A stretch of 64,000 nt of DNA from Bradyrhizobium glycinis. Lineage in GTDB: Bacteria > Pseudomonadota > Alphaproteobacteria > Rhizobiales > Xanthobacteraceae. Below, in pieces: positions 42,203 through 55,232 of this stretch. Within the stretch, counting starts at the first letter, position 1, and every line of letters starts with the position of its first letter. The DNA is taken from contig NZ_JACCHQ010000031.1 of the NCBI RefSeq assembly GCF_016031655.1, positions 1 through 64,000 on the forward strand. Reading direction: 5' to 3'. Made by a program: the position numbers and the translations under genes. The notes beneath the pieces are model-generated. The model saw only the letters and a list, made by a program, of their open reading frames with translations. It had not been told where the DNA came from and searched no databases.

Positions 42203-44077
42203 CTATTTTGCCTGCTCGAGCTTGGCCGCCTTGGCCGGTTCATACCACCAGATCTCCGGCGCGCCGACGCCGTTGGCATAACGCGGCAATTTCGGCGGGT
42301 GGTCGAACTGATCCCAATAAGCCAGCCGGTGCGTCTTATTATACCATTGCGGCACCCAATAGCGACCGGCGCGGAACAGGCGATCGAAGGCGCGGCAGGC
42401 GACGGTCAGCTCTTCGCGGCTGTCGGCCGCCATGATCTTCTCGATCATGGCGTCGATCGCCGGACTGGCGACGCCAGCCAGATTGTACGAGCCCTTGGTG
42501 TTCGCGACCTGCGAGGAGAAGAACGCGCGCATGGCATCGCCTGGTGTCGCCGACATGCTGAAGCGCTGGATGGTCATATCGAAATCAAAATCTTCCTGCC
42601 GGGCCTTGTGCTGTACGGCATCGACGAGGCGCACGCTCGCTTCGATGCCGAGCGTCGCGAGATTCTTGATGTAAGGCGCGTGGTGCGGCTGGAACGAGGG
42701 CTCATCCAGCAGGAACTCGATCTTGAACACCTCGCCGTTCGGCAGCACCCGCTTGCCGTCCTTGATGGGCACGCCGGCCTCGGTCAGCAATTGCTGCGCC
42801 TTGCGGAGCAGGCTGCGGTCCTGTCCGGAGCCGTCGGAGGCCGGCGGCGTGAACGGCGCCGCGAACACCTCGTCGGGAATCTGGCCGCGGAACGGCTGCA
42901 GCAGCTTCAGCTCTTCCGGCGAAGGCGGCGCATTGCCAGCCATCAGGTCCGAGTTCTGGAACGGCGACACCGTACGGGCATAGGCGCCGTACATGATTGT
43001 CTTGTTGGTCCATTCAAAATCGAAAGCGTTGATCAGGGCCTCGCGCACGCGGGGGTCCTTGAATTTGTCCCGTCGCGTATTGATGAACCAGCCTTGCGCC
43101 CCGGACGGCGTATCGTCGGGCACGACCTCCATCTTGACCCGGCCGTCCTTGACCGCGGGGAAGTCATAGCGCGTCGCCCAGATACGCGAGGTAAACTCCT
43201 CGCGGTAGAGATAGCTCTTGCCGGTAAAGCCCTCGAAGGCGACGTCGCGGTCGCGATAGAATTCGTAGCGGACGACATCGAAATTGTAGCTGCCACGGCA
43301 GGGCGGCAGATCAGCGGCCCACCAGTCCTTCACCCGCTCGAACTCGATGTAGCGATTGACTTCGAACCTGCCGACCTTGTACGGGCCCGAGCCAAGCGGA
43401 ATCTCCAGCGACGATTCATCGAATGGGCGGGAGGCGTAGTACACCTTCGAGAAGATCGGCAGGCTGGCGACATAGAGCGGCACGTCGCGCGCACGTCCCT
43501 TGGCGAAGGTGACGACGAGCGTCGCATCGTCGAGGGCTTCCGCACTGACCATGTCGCGCATCTGCACGATGATCAGCGGATGCCCCTTGGTCTTCAGCGT
43601 TGTCAGCGAAAAAGCTGCATCGTGGGCAGTGAGCCTGGTCCCGTCGTGGAATTTCGCTTCGGGCCGCATCGTGAAGCGGTAGACCAGCTTGTCCGGCGAT
43701 ATCTGCACGGATTTGGCCGCCAGCCCGTACATTGCGTCGGGCTCGTCAGCTGCCCGGACCATCAGCGGCGAAAACGTCATGTCCATACCTTGTGCGCCGT
43801 CGCCTTTCAGGATGAAGGCGTTGAGCGAGTTGAAGGTCTGGTAGGACTGATTGTAGGCGCGCACCGACGGGATCAGCGAGAACGTGCCGCCCTTCGGCGC
43901 GTCGACATTGACGTATTCGAAATGGTGGAAGTCGGCGGGATATTTGAGATCGCCGAATGCCGACATGCCGTGCGCCTCGGTCGCCGCTTCCGATGCTCGC
44001 AGCAGCGGCGCGCCGACGGACGCTCCGAGGGCGCCAACGCCCAAGGCCAGCACATGGCGGCGTGACATCTGCGTCAT
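42203..44077 (-). CDS. yejA1: Peptide ABC transporter substrate-binding protein (YejA paralogue 1)
   Basis: About 624 residues from ATG 44077. A twin-arginine signal (SRRHVLALGVGALGASVG) precedes the mature SBP_bac_5 fold: YPADFHHFEYVNVDAPKGGTFSLIP, GSGPYKVGRFEVNRYIEFERVKDWW and DPRVREALINAFDFEWTNKTIMYGAY are YejA-type motifs. It lies 14 bp after the paralogue yejA2 and directly before yejB. Similar layout but clearly different sequence from yejA2, suggesting distinct peptide preferences. Numbering is mine. Confidence 0.92.
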   Translation of the reverse strand: MTQMSRRHVLALGVGALGASVGAPLLRASEAATEAHGMSAFGDLKYPADFHHFEYVNVDAPKGGTFSLIPSVRAYNQSYQTFNSLNAFILKGDGAQGMDMTFSPLMVRAADEPDAMYGLAAKSVQISPDKLVYRFTMRPEAKFHDGTRLTAHDAAFSLTTLKTKGHPLIIVQMRDMVSAEALDDATLVVTFAKGRARDVPLYVASLPIFSKVYYASRPFDESSLEIPLGSGPYKVGRFEVNRYIEFERVKDWWAADLPPCRGSYNFDVVRYEFYRDRDVAFEGFTGKSYLYREEFTSRIWATRYDFPAVKDGRVKMEVVPDDTPSGAQGWFINTRRDKFKDPRVREALINAFDFEWTNKTIMYGAYARTVSPFQNSDLMAGNAPPSPEELKLLQPFRGQIPDEVFAAPFTPPASDGSGQDRSLLRKAQQLLTEAGVPIKDGKRVLPNGEVFKIEFLLDEPSFQPHHAPYIKNLATLGIEASVRLVDAVQHKARQEDFDFDMTIQRFSMSATPGDAMRAFFSSQVANTKGSYNLAGVASPAIDAMIEKIMAADSREELTVACRAFDRLFRAGRYWVPQWYNKTHRLAYWDQFDHPPKLPRYANGVGAPEIWWYEPAKAAKLEQAK

Positions 44078-44091
44078 GCGGAGATTGTCCT

Positions 44092-46008
44092 TCACGATTT
44101 TCTTGCGATCCGCGCCGCCTTCTCTGTGTCGTACCACCAGATGAACGGGAAGCCGGACTGACCGTATTTGGGCAGTTCCGCCGGCCGTCCGAACCGATCC
44201 CAGCGCGCGGTGCGTATCTTGTTGTAGGTCCACTGCGGCACAACGTAGTGATTCCACAGCAACACGCGGTCGAGGGCCTTGGTTGCGGCAACCAGATCGT
44301 CGCGATCAGTGGCGTAGATTACCCGCTCGATCAGCTTGTCGACCGCCGGATTCTTGATGCCGGCAATGTTGCGCGAGCCTGCGATGTCGGCCGACTTGGA
44401 GGACCAGAACTCGCGCTGCTCGTTGCCCGGCGATTGCGACTCGCCCCAGGAATTCGTCACGATATCGAAGTCCCACTCGCGCGTCCTGTTTTCATATTGG
44501 GTCGGATCGACCGTCCGAACGCTCACGGCAATGCCGAGCCGCTCCAGCGACGGCTTATAGAACAGCGTAATTCGTTCGAAGCTGGGATCCGAGTTGAGCA
44601 ATTCCAGCGAGAACTGGGCGCCGGTCTTGACGTCGATCAGCTTTCGGTCTCGCACCTCGTAGCCGGCCTCCTTGAACAGGCGCAGCGCTTCACGCAGATT
44701 GTCGCGCACCGCTTCCGGGCTGCCTCCCACCGGATTGGTGTAGGCCGTCGTGAAGACCTCGGGCGGTACCTGGGCGCGAACGGTCTCGAGAATTTCGAGC
44801 TCCTTGCCCTGCGGCAATCCGGTTGCCATCAGCTCGTCGATACCATCGAAGTAGCTGCTGATGCGCTTGTACTGACCGTAGAAGATCTGCTTGTTCATCT
44901 CCTCGAAGTCGAACGCGTAGTTGAGTGCACGGCGAACACGCGGATCGCTGAACTTGGCGCGGCGCAGGTTCGGCACGAAGGCTTGCATCACGCCCGAGCT
45001 GCGATTGGCGAATTCCTCGAGGATCACCCGCTTTTCGGTCACGGCCGGGAAATCGTAGGCAGTCGCCCAGCTCTTCGCGCTGTTCTCGGTGCGCCAATCG
45101 ACCTGGTCGGCCTTGAAGGCCTCGATCGCAACGGTGCCGTCGCGAAAGTATTCGTAGCGCAGCTCGTCGAAATTGTTGCGGCCCACATTGATGGGAAGAT
45201 CGCGACCCCAATAGTCCTTCACGCGCTCCAGCGCGATCGAGCGTCCTGCGACGAATTCCTTGACCTTGTAGGGGCCCGAGCCGAGCGGCACTTCCAGCGT
45301 GGTGGCGGAGACATCGCGCTTGCGGCCCTGCGCGTCCGTCCCCTCCCACCAATGTTTCGGCAGGACGATCAGCTGTCCCACGATCTGCGGCAGCTCGCGG
45401 TTGCCGGGTGCGTCGAACTCGAACTTCACGTCACGCTCGCCGACCTTCTCGGCCTTCACCACATGGCTGTAATAGGCCGAGTACATCGGATGGTTCTTCT
45501 TGAAGGAATCGAGCGAGAAGATCACGTCCTCCGGCGTGACAGGCTTGCCGTCATGCCATTTCGCCTGCGGGCGCAGGCGATAGATGACGAAGGAGAAATC
45601 GTCGGGATGGCTGACCGCCTCGGCCAGCGCGCCGTATTCGGTCGAGACCTCGTCAAGCGACTGCGTCAGGAGCGATTCATAGATGAATGCGACGGCGCCC
45701 GCGACCTGGCCCTTCACGCCCGAGACGACGATGTTGAAATTATCGAACGTGCCGACGGCGATCTGGCGCGCGACACCGCCTTTGGGAGCGTCCGGATTGA
45801 CGTAGTCGAAGCGCTTGAAGTCGGCGGGATACTTGACCTTTCCGAACAGCGAGAGCGCATGGCGCCAAGGTAGCCCGCCTGAAGACAGCTCGCTTGCCGA
45901 TTGCGCCTGTGCCGTGCCGACGACGGGAACGCCCGCGACGGAACCAAGGGCTGGAAGCGCTGCCGCAGCAGTGCCGGTGAGCAGGAGATCGCGTCGGGTA
46001 ATGGCCAA
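44092..46008 (-). CDS. yejA2: Peptide ABC transporter substrate-binding protein (YejA paralogue 2)
   Basis: A 638-residue periplasmic binding protein, first gene of the yej operon. Tat-type signal ITRRDLLLTGTAAAALPALG and AQAQSA cleavage region; mature motifs YPADFKRFDYVNPDAPKGG, GSGPYKVKEFVAGRSIALERVKDYWGRDLP and DPRVRRALNYAFDFEEMNKQIFYGQY match the YejA/extracellular-solute-binding family 5. Both paralogues keep the substrate cleft regions. A promoter should lie in 46009-46150. Confidence 0.92.
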   Translation of the reverse strand: MAITRRDLLLTGTAAAALPALGSVAGVPVVGTAQAQSASELSSGGLPWRHALSLFGKVKYPADFKRFDYVNPDAPKGGVARQIAVGTFDNFNIVVSGVKGQVAGAVAFIYESLLTQSLDEVSTEYGALAEAVSHPDDFSFVIYRLRPQAKWHDGKPVTPEDVIFSLDSFKKNHPMYSAYYSHVVKAEKVGERDVKFEFDAPGNRELPQIVGQLIVLPKHWWEGTDAQGRKRDVSATTLEVPLGSGPYKVKEFVAGRSIALERVKDYWGRDLPINVGRNNFDELRYEYFRDGTVAIEAFKADQVDWRTENSAKSWATAYDFPAVTEKRVILEEFANRSSGVMQAFVPNLRRAKFSDPRVRRALNYAFDFEEMNKQIFYGQYKRISSYFDGIDELMATGLPQGKELEILETVRAQVPPEVFTTAYTNPVGGSPEAVRDNLREALRLFKEAGYEVRDRKLIDVKTGAQFSLELLNSDPSFERITLFYKPSLERLGIAVSVRTVDPTQYENRTREWDFDIVTNSWGESQSPGNEQREFWSSKSADIAGSRNIAGIKNPAVDKLIERVIYATDRDDLVAATKALDRVLLWNHYVVPQWTYNKIRTARWDRFGRPAELPKYGQSGFPFIWWYDTEKAARIARKS

Positions 46009-46160
46009 ATCAACATCCCTGTCTTGAAGGAGGCTACTCCTTTAAGTTCCCAATATAGGCGAGGTTTCGACCGAATATGTTGCTTTTTCCTCATCTTGGA
46101 AGCCCGGTCGGCCTACGGATGCGGCCAAACGCCCCGATAACGTCGTCGCGAGGTCCGGAT

Positions 46161-46191
46161 AAGGAAACGGCCAGGCTTTTCAGCCTGGCCG
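46161..46191 (-). terminator. Rho-independent terminator after cycM
   Basis: Minus strand: CGGCCAGGC-TGAAAA-GCCTGGCCG followed by TTTCCTT, 28 bp past the cycM stop. A 9-bp GC stem with a U-rich run. Confidence 0.8.
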
Positions 46192-46218
46192 CACATCCGA
46201 AAATCGGTTCTGGAAGCC

Positions 46219-46770
46219 TTATTTCGACGCGGTCGGCAGCGGCTGCGGATGCTCGGACAGCGAGTTCAGATAGGCAATGACGTCGGCACGTTCGGAATCC
46301 TTCTGAATGCCGGCGAAGCCCATGGCGGTGCCCGGGATGAAGCCCTTCGGGTTGGCAATGAACTTGTCAAGATCGTCGAAGGTCCAGGTACCGCCCTTGG
46401 CCTTCATGGCAGCCGAGAAGTTGAAGCCGCCACGGCCCTCACCACGCTTCTCGCCGACGACGCCATAGAGGTTCGGACCGACACGATTCGGACCGCCCTT
46501 CTCGAAGGTGTGGCAGGCGCCGCATTTCTTGGCGGCGGCAGCGCCCTTCTCGACGGAGGCAGTCTGGAGCAACTTTTCGATCGGCTCGGAGGAAGCGGCG
46601 GCGCCACCTTGCTTGCCGTGGCCGGCGTCTTCCTTCACCGCGATCTCGAAGCCCGGCTTTTCCGGCACCTTGGGGGAGAACAGCGCACTCGCGGTGAAGC
46701 TCGTCACCAGCAGGAACAGACAGGTGCCGAGCACGGCACCGAGAATCTTGTTGAGTTCGAAAGAGTCCAT
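46219..46770 (-). CDS. cycM: Membrane-anchored c-type cytochrome CycM
   Basis: A 183-residue cytochrome with an uncleaved N-terminal anchor (KILGAVLGTCLFLLVTSFTASALF), a linker, and a class I cytochrome c domain: heme motif CGACH near residue 83 and axial Met in GTAMGFAGI near residue 150. Begins MDSFELNKILGAVLGTCL, which I recognise as Bradyrhizobium CycM, the electron carrier between the bc1 complex and the aa3-type oxidase. Divergent from kdsB, as remembered for Bradyrhizobium. Confidence 0.94.
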   Translation of the reverse strand: MDSFELNKILGAVLGTCLFLLVTSFTASALFSPKVPEKPGFEIAVKEDAGHGKQGGAAASSEPIEKLLQTASVEKGAAAAKKCGACHTFEKGGPNRVGPNLYGVVGEKRGEGRGGFNFSAAMKAKGGTWTFDDLDKFIANPKGFIPGTAMGFAGIQKDSERADVIAYLNSLSEHPQPLPTASK

Positions 46771-47003
46771 TTCCGGCCAGGCCCCACCGCAAGAAGGAAA
46801 CAGCGGCCCAGACGGCCGCCAGGACGAGCCTCGGGAGAATCAAGCGTTCCTTATTGTTTCCCCGAGTTTTGCTATTGAGATATCGGTTTGCCCGAGGTCT
46901 GGCAACCCGTATAAGCGACCCGGCTTCGGGCTCGTCCCCATCCCATTTCCCGGTGCGGAAAACGCTCCGTTTTCAGGCTCTTGACCTCAGACCTTTGAAC
47001 CCA

Positions 47004-47744
47004 ATGATCGATCCTCGCATCCTGGTGCTGATCCCGGCTCGCATGGCCGCCACCCGCCTGCCCGGCAAGCCGCTCGCCGATATCGCGGGATTGCCGATGA
47101 TCGTGCATGTGCTGCGCCGTGCCGAGGCCGCCGCAATCGGCAGGGTCGCGGTGGCGACCGACACCGACGAGATCGCCTCGGTCGTGACCGCCCATGGCGG
47201 CGAGGCCGTGATGACCCGCGCGGACCACCCCTCCGGCTCCGACCGCATCCACGAGGCCATGCAGAAGCTTGATCCCGAGGGCAAGGCCGAGATCGTGATC
47301 AATCTCCAGGGCGATTTCCCGACCATCACGCCGCAGGCCATCCGCGAGGTGCTGCCGCCCTTCGACGATCCCGCGGTCGACATCGTCACATTGGCCTCGC
47401 AGATCCACACCGAGGAGGAGGACCTCGCGCCGAGCGTGGTCAAGGCCATCGGTTCGCCGATCGGGCCGAGGCGGCTCCGGGCACTTTATTTCACCCGCGC
47501 CACCGCCCCTTACGGCAACGGACCGCGATACCACCACATCGGCCTCTATGCCTATCGGCGCGCCGCGCTGGAGCGGTTCGTATCGCTGCCGCCGTCGCCC
47601 CTGGAACGTCAGGAGAGCCTGGAACAGCTGCGGGCGGTGGAGGCCGGCATGCGCATCGACATCATGATCGTCGAGAGCGTGCCCCGCGGCGTCGACACCC
47701 CGCCCGATCTCGAAACCGCGCGCAGCATCCTTTCCAAATCCTGA
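47004..47744 (+). CDS. kdsB: 3-deoxy-manno-octulosonate cytidylyltransferase
   Basis: A 246-residue enzyme that makes CMP-Kdo from CTP and Kdo for lipid A/LPS core synthesis. Motifs: nucleotide-binding LIPARMAATRLPGKPL at the N-terminus, VATDTDEI, HPSGSDRIHEA, the metal-binding INLQGDFPT, and YFTRATAPYG-x-YHHIGLYAYRR (substrate contacts). Start ATG 47004 is the only one that leaves the full family N-terminus without a non-family leader. Followed by pheA after 37 bp. Confidence 0.95.
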   Translation: MIDPRILVLIPARMAATRLPGKPLADIAGLPMIVHVLRRAEAAAIGRVAVATDTDEIASVVTAHGGEAVMTRADHPSGSDRIHEAMQKLDPEGKAEIVINLQGDFPTITPQAIREVLPPFDDPAVDIVTLASQIHTEEEDLAPSVVKAIGSPIGPRRLRALYFTRATAPYGNGPRYHHIGLYAYRRAALERFVSLPPSPLERQESLEQLRAVEAGMRIDIMIVESVPRGVDTPPDLETARSILSKS

Positions 47745-47781
47745 GCCGCTGCTACAAGGCCGACCAGGAGCACTTCTAGAC

Positions 47782-48639
47782 ATGAGCAAGATGAAGATCG
47801 CATTCCAGGGCGAGCCCGGAGCCAATTCCCACATCGCCATCGTCGAGGCCTATCCCGACGCCGAGCCGATGCCCTGCGCCACTTTTGAAGACGCGCTGTC
47901 GGCGATCTCGTCGGGCGAGGCCGATCTCGGCATGATCCCGATCGAGAATTCGGTCGCCGGCCGCGTCGCCGACATCCATCACCTCCTGCCGGCGTCCGGC
48001 CTCTTCATCGTCGGCGAATGGTTTCTGCCGGTCCGGCATCAGCTGATGGCCGTGAAGGGCACCAAGCTCGAAGACATCAAGAGCGTCGAGAGCCACGTGC
48101 ACGCGCTCGGCCAGTGCCGGCGCATCATCCGCAAGCTCGGCATCAAGCCGATCGTCCACGCCGACACCGCCGGCAGCGCCCGCGACATCTCGGAGCGCAA
48201 GGACAAGACCGTGGCCGCGATCGCCTCGCGCCTTGCCGCAAAGATCTACGGTCTCGACATCCTCGCCGAGGACATCGAGGACGAGGCCCACAACACCACG
48301 CGCTTCGTGGTGCTGGCGCGCGAGCCGAAATGGGCGCCCCAGGGCACCGGACCGCTCGTCACGACCTTTGTTTTCCGCGTGCGCAATTTGCCGGCGGCAC
48401 TCTACAAGGCGCTCGGCGGCTTCGCCACCAATGGCGTCAACATGACCAAGCTCGAGAGCTACATGGTCGACGGCAATTTCTTCGCCACGCAGTTCTATGC
48501 CGATGTCGACGGCCACCCCGATGACAAGGGCCTCGCCTTCGCCATCGAGGAGCTGAAATTCTTCTCGCGCGAATTCCGCATCGTCGGCGTCTATCCGGGC
48601 CATCCGTTCCGCGCGACATTCAGCGAGGCGCAGGATTGA
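47782..48639 (+). CDS. pheA: Prephenate dehydratase
   Basis: A 285-residue monofunctional enzyme converting prephenate to phenylpyruvate in phenylalanine synthesis. PDT domain (1-185): AFQGEPGANSHIA, IPIENSVAGRVADIHHLL and the catalytic NTTRFVVL at 171-178. ACT regulatory domain (about 193-275): FVFRVRNLPAALYKALGGFATNGVNMTKLESYMVDG, with ESYM where the classic phenylalanine-binding ESRP occurs; this variant is common in alphaproteobacteria as far as I recall. Probably co-transcribed with kdsB. Confidence 0.95.
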   Translation: MSKMKIAFQGEPGANSHIAIVEAYPDAEPMPCATFEDALSAISSGEADLGMIPIENSVAGRVADIHHLLPASGLFIVGEWFLPVRHQLMAVKGTKLEDIKSVESHVHALGQCRRIIRKLGIKPIVHADTAGSARDISERKDKTVAAIASRLAAKIYGLDILAEDIEDEAHNTTRFVVLAREPKWAPQGTGPLVTTFVFRVRNLPAALYKALGGFATNGVNMTKLESYMVDGNFFATQFYADVDGHPDDKGLAFAIEELKFFSREFRIVGVYPGHPFRATFSEAQD

Positions 48640-48676
48640 TTTGCCACCCCTCCCCTGAGCGCCCCTCCAGGGGAAG

Positions 48677-49690
48677 CTACCCCGCCGCTCTGAGCCCGAA
48701 CGCCTCCGCCAGCAGCGCATACGACCTCTTTCGTGCCTCGTGGTCGTACACCGCCGTGATCACCATCAGCTCGTCCGGCTTGCTCGCGTAGATCAAGGGC
48801 TGCAGCTTCTTCTGCACCGTCGCGGGGCTGCCGACGAACAGGCGCGAGCGGTTGCGCAGGATCGAGGTGCGCTCGGCATCCGTATACGGATAGGCCATCG
48901 CTTCTTCGACGCTCGGCAGGGGCAGATATTGGCCGCGGTCGCGGCGCAGGCGATTGAGGTCGAAGGACGAGGCAAGGCTTTCGGCTTCCGCGTCGGTCTC
49001 GGCCGCGATGACGGCGACCGCGAGGATGGCATGCGGGCTCGCACGCCAGGCCGAGGGCTGAAAACGGTTGCGGTAATGCACCATCGCATCGATCGCGTCG
49101 TGGGACGCGAAATGATGGGCGAAGGCGAAGCCCATGCCGACCTGGGCGGCCAATTCCGAGGAATAATCGCTGGAGCCAAGCAGCCAGATCGGCGGCAGCC
49201 CGGTGTCGTCGGGCATGGCGACGACGTTGTTGTAGGGGTGCCCTGCGGGGAATTCGCGGGTCTCCCACAGGATCAACTCGTGCAGCCGCTCCAGGAAATC
49301 GTCGCCGTCGCGCCGGTCGAGCCGGCTTCTGAGCGCATACGCCGTGGCGCCATCGGTGCCGGGGGCACGGCCGAGACCGAGATCGATCCGGCCCGGAAAC
49401 AGCGCCTCCAGCATCTTGAAGCGCTCGGCGACGACCAGCGGCGCATGGTTGGGCAGCATCACCCCGCCGGAACCGACGCGGAGGTGCTTCGTCACCGCCG
49501 CGATCTGGCCGATCATGACATCGGGCGCGGGGCTCGCGACGGAGGCGAGATTGTGATGCTCGGCGAGCCAGTAGCGGACATAGCCGAGGCCATCCACGTG
49601 ACGCGCCAGATCGATGCTGTTGCGCAGCGCCGCGGCGGGCTTGGTGCCTGTTGTGACGACGGAGAGGTCGAGGACGGAGAGCGGGATCAT
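48677..49690 (-). CDS. LLM-class flavin-dependent oxidoreductase
   Basis: A 337-residue luciferase-like monooxygenase of the MsnO8/YhbW-type single-subunit group: LSVLDLSVVTTGTKPAAALRNSIDLARHVDGLGYVRYWLAEHHN, VGSGGVMLPNHAPLVVAERFKMLEALFPGRIDLGLGRAPGTD and the C-terminal FVGSPATVQKKLQPLIYASKPDELMVIT are family marks. Uses FMNH2 or F420-like flavin with O2; substrate unknown. Convergent with pheA. Confidence 0.9.
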   Translation of the reverse strand: MIPLSVLDLSVVTTGTKPAAALRNSIDLARHVDGLGYVRYWLAEHHNLASVASPAPDVMIGQIAAVTKHLRVGSGGVMLPNHAPLVVAERFKMLEALFPGRIDLGLGRAPGTDGATAYALRSRLDRRDGDDFLERLHELILWETREFPAGHPYNNVVAMPDDTGLPPIWLLGSSDYSSELAAQVGMGFAFAHHFASHDAIDAMVHYRNRFQPSAWRASPHAILAVAVIAAETDAEAESLASSFDLNRLRRDRGQYLPLPSVEEAMAYPYTDAERTSILRNRSRLFVGSPATVQKKLQPLIYASKPDELMVITAVYDHEARKRSYALLAEAFGLRAAG

Positions 49691-50065
49691 GGCGGCTTAA
49701 CGTAATGGAGGCGGTCGCGGCGACAATGGGCGGGCTGCGCAGGCCTGACGTGTACGAACGGGCCGGCACGCCAGCAGCTCAAGTTGGGAAACTTACTGTC
49801 TGTTCGTAGATAAAATTGTTCTGCCCACCACAAAATCGAGTAATCAAAAGGACCGTTAATGAACAATAACATCTCAGTTTCAGTCCTTTAGGTTAAACGG
49901 GTCACCTTCCCACTAGAGGCATGAGTCACAAGAAAAATCTATCCGCTTGCACCTATATGGGCAACTTCCCATCAATGATGGGCTGTCGACTAGAGGGCCT
50001 TTGCCGTATTCTAGCTCTCCGAGGCTAGACCCCGATCGCGCCCTGACATTGGAGTGAGTGGTGCC
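49691..50065 (+). promoter_or_regulatory. AT-richer metF leader region
   Basis: The 375-bp gap upstream of metF. Bases 49790-49910 are strikingly AT-rich for this genome. Further on there are a hairpin CCCATC-AAT-GATGGG (49968-49982), a second TCTAGC/GCTAGA (50010-50029) and two copies of ACTAGAGG (49912, 49989). I do not recognise a cobalamin, SAM-II or SAH riboswitch consensus. Probable promoter and transcribed leader of metF-metH. Confidence 0.42.
49921..50028 (+). CDS. Possible 35-codon Met-containing leader peptide upstream of metF
   Basis: A frame ATG 49921 to TAG 50026-50028 reads MSHKKNLSACTYMGNFPSMM and continues GCRLEGLCRILALRG. It has four Met codons in 35, including a tandem pair, and its stop lies in the 3' arm of the 50010-50029 hairpin. 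AGAGG precedes the ATG at close spacing. Codon use is odd for this genome (CTA three times, CGA twice), so it may be non-coding or a recently acquired sequence. A leader-peptide role for metF-metH is speculative. Confidence 0.28.
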   Translation: MSHKKNLSACTYMGNFPSMMGCRLEGLCRILALRG

Positions 50066-50986
50066 ATGACTGACCTGATCTCGCCTGCGACAGCCGACCG
50101 GCAGGACGGGCACCTGAAGCAGCCCGCGATCTCTTTCGAATTCTTTCCGCCCAAGACGGAAGAGATGGAGCGCAATCTCTGGGAGACCATCAACCGGCTG
50201 GCCCCGCTCGAGCCGAAGTTCGTCTCGGTGACTTACGGCGCCGGCGGCTCGACCCGTGAGCGCACCCATTCGACCATCACACGCATCCTGCAAGAAACCG
50301 CGCTGCTGCCGGCGGCGCATCTGACCTGCGTCGGTGCTTCGCGCGGCGAGATCGACGAGATCGTCGACCGCTATCACGAGGTCGGCGTCCGCCACATCGT
50401 GGCCTTGCGCGGCGATCCCGTCGGCGGCATCGGCACACCCTATTCCAGCCATCCTGAGGGGTATCAGAGCTCGGCCGATCTCGTCGCCGGGATCAAGAAC
50501 CGGCACGGCGATATCGAGGTCTCGGTCTCGGCCTATCCCGAGAAGCACCCCGAGGCGCGCGACTTCGATGCCGATATCGACACGCTCAAGGCCAAGGTCG
50601 ATGCGGGTGCGACGCGCGCGATCACCCAGGTGTTCTTCGACAACGATCTCTACTTCCGTTATCTCGACCGCGTGCGTGCGCGCGGCATCGACATCCCGAT
50701 CGTGCCGGGCATCATGCCCATGCACAATTTCAAACAGGCCCGCAATTTCGTGACGCGTGCCGGCACCACGGTGCCCGACTGGTTCGCGGCGAAGTTCGAG
50801 GGCCTCGATGACGATGCCGAAACGCGCAAGCTGGTGGCCGCGACCGTTGCGGCCGGCCAGGTGCAGAAGCTCGCCAAGCACGGTGTCGACACCTTCCACT
50901 TCTACACCATGAACCGCGCCGATCTCGTGTTCGCGATCAGCCATTTGCTCGGCATTCGCGCCAAGAGCGCGCAGAAGGCGGCGTAA
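50066..50986 (+). CDS. metF: 5,10-methylenetetrahydrofolate reductase
   Basis: A 306-residue FAD-dependent TIM-barrel enzyme making 5-methyl-THF for methionine synthesis. Motifs: ISFEFFPPKTEEME, VSVTYGAGGSTRERT, HLTCVGASR, IVALRGDPV, FGVSAYPEKHPEA-like (VSVSAYPEKHPEA), and AITQVFFDNDLYFRY. GGAG lies 11 bases before ATG 50066; an earlier GTG overlaps the site. metH follows after 6 bp, so product and consumer of methyl-THF are co-expressed. Confidence 0.96.
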   Translation: MTDLISPATADRQDGHLKQPAISFEFFPPKTEEMERNLWETINRLAPLEPKFVSVTYGAGGSTRERTHSTITRILQETALLPAAHLTCVGASRGEIDEIVDRYHEVGVRHIVALRGDPVGGIGTPYSSHPEGYQSSADLVAGIKNRHGDIEVSVSAYPEKHPEARDFDADIDTLKAKVDAGATRAITQVFFDNDLYFRYLDRVRARGIDIPIVPGIMPMHNFKQARNFVTRAGTTVPDWFAAKFEGLDDDAETRKLVAATVAAGQVQKLAKHGVDTFHFYTMNRADLVFAISHLLGIRAKSAQKAA

Positions 50987-50992
50987 GAGAAA

Positions 50993-54835
<3,843 letters not shown>

Positions 54836-54866
54836 GCGCGCCTGCAAAACAAAAAGTGGAGAAAAC

Positions 54867-54893
54867 AACCCCATGCACAGTAGCGATGGGGTT
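54867..54893. repeat. Inverted repeat AACCCCAT/ATGGGGTT after metH
   Basis: Arms 54867-54874 and 54886-54893 with an 11-base loop, 32 bp past the metH stop, embedded in an A-rich stretch. It resembles a short dispersed element I associate with Bradyrhizobium gene ends; it might act as a metH terminator although the T-run is absent. Confidence 0.5.
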
Positions 54894-55029
54894 GAAAGGC
54901 TTGAGGATTTTCGGTCTTGCCGAAGGCGGTTTGCGGCGTCGGGCAAAACAGGGGTATTATTGCATCATCGGCTGCTGTGCGCGGTGTCGCAAAGCCGGCG
55001 CTGCCCTGTGACTCTCCCCACACGCACGA

Positions 55030-55228
55030 TCCCCATCCTCCCCTGGAGGGGGAGGATCGGTTCGCATGCGGCGCAGCGGCATGCGGACCGAGGTGGGGTG
55101 AAGCCACGAATGAGCTCGCTGTGAGAGCCTCAGGACTGCGGACAGAAGCAGCGAGATCACGGATGGTCTGTCACCCCACCCCGCTCGCGCTGCGCGCGAT
55201 CGACCCTCCCCCTCCAGGGGAGGGTGAG
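55030..55228. repeat. Composite mirrored multi-hairpin repeat, copy 2
   Basis: About 200 bp between the convergent metH and GST genes. Outer stem ATCCTCCCC/GGGGAGGAT (55034-55057), inner stem CGCATGC/GCATGCG, arm GAGGTGGGGTGA, a 60-bp non-repeated centre, complementary arm TCACCCCACC, GC-rich inner stem and outer stem CCCTCCCC/GGGGAGGG (to 55223). Same order as the copies at 38.1, 60.6 and 62.9 kb with different bases in each stem. Confidence 0.72.
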
Positions 55229-55232
55229 CGAC

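Noticed and set aside
49691..50065. Riboswitch (SAM-II, SAH or cobalamin) upstream of metF
   Set aside because: None of the conserved core strings I know for these classes could be found; only generic hairpins are present.
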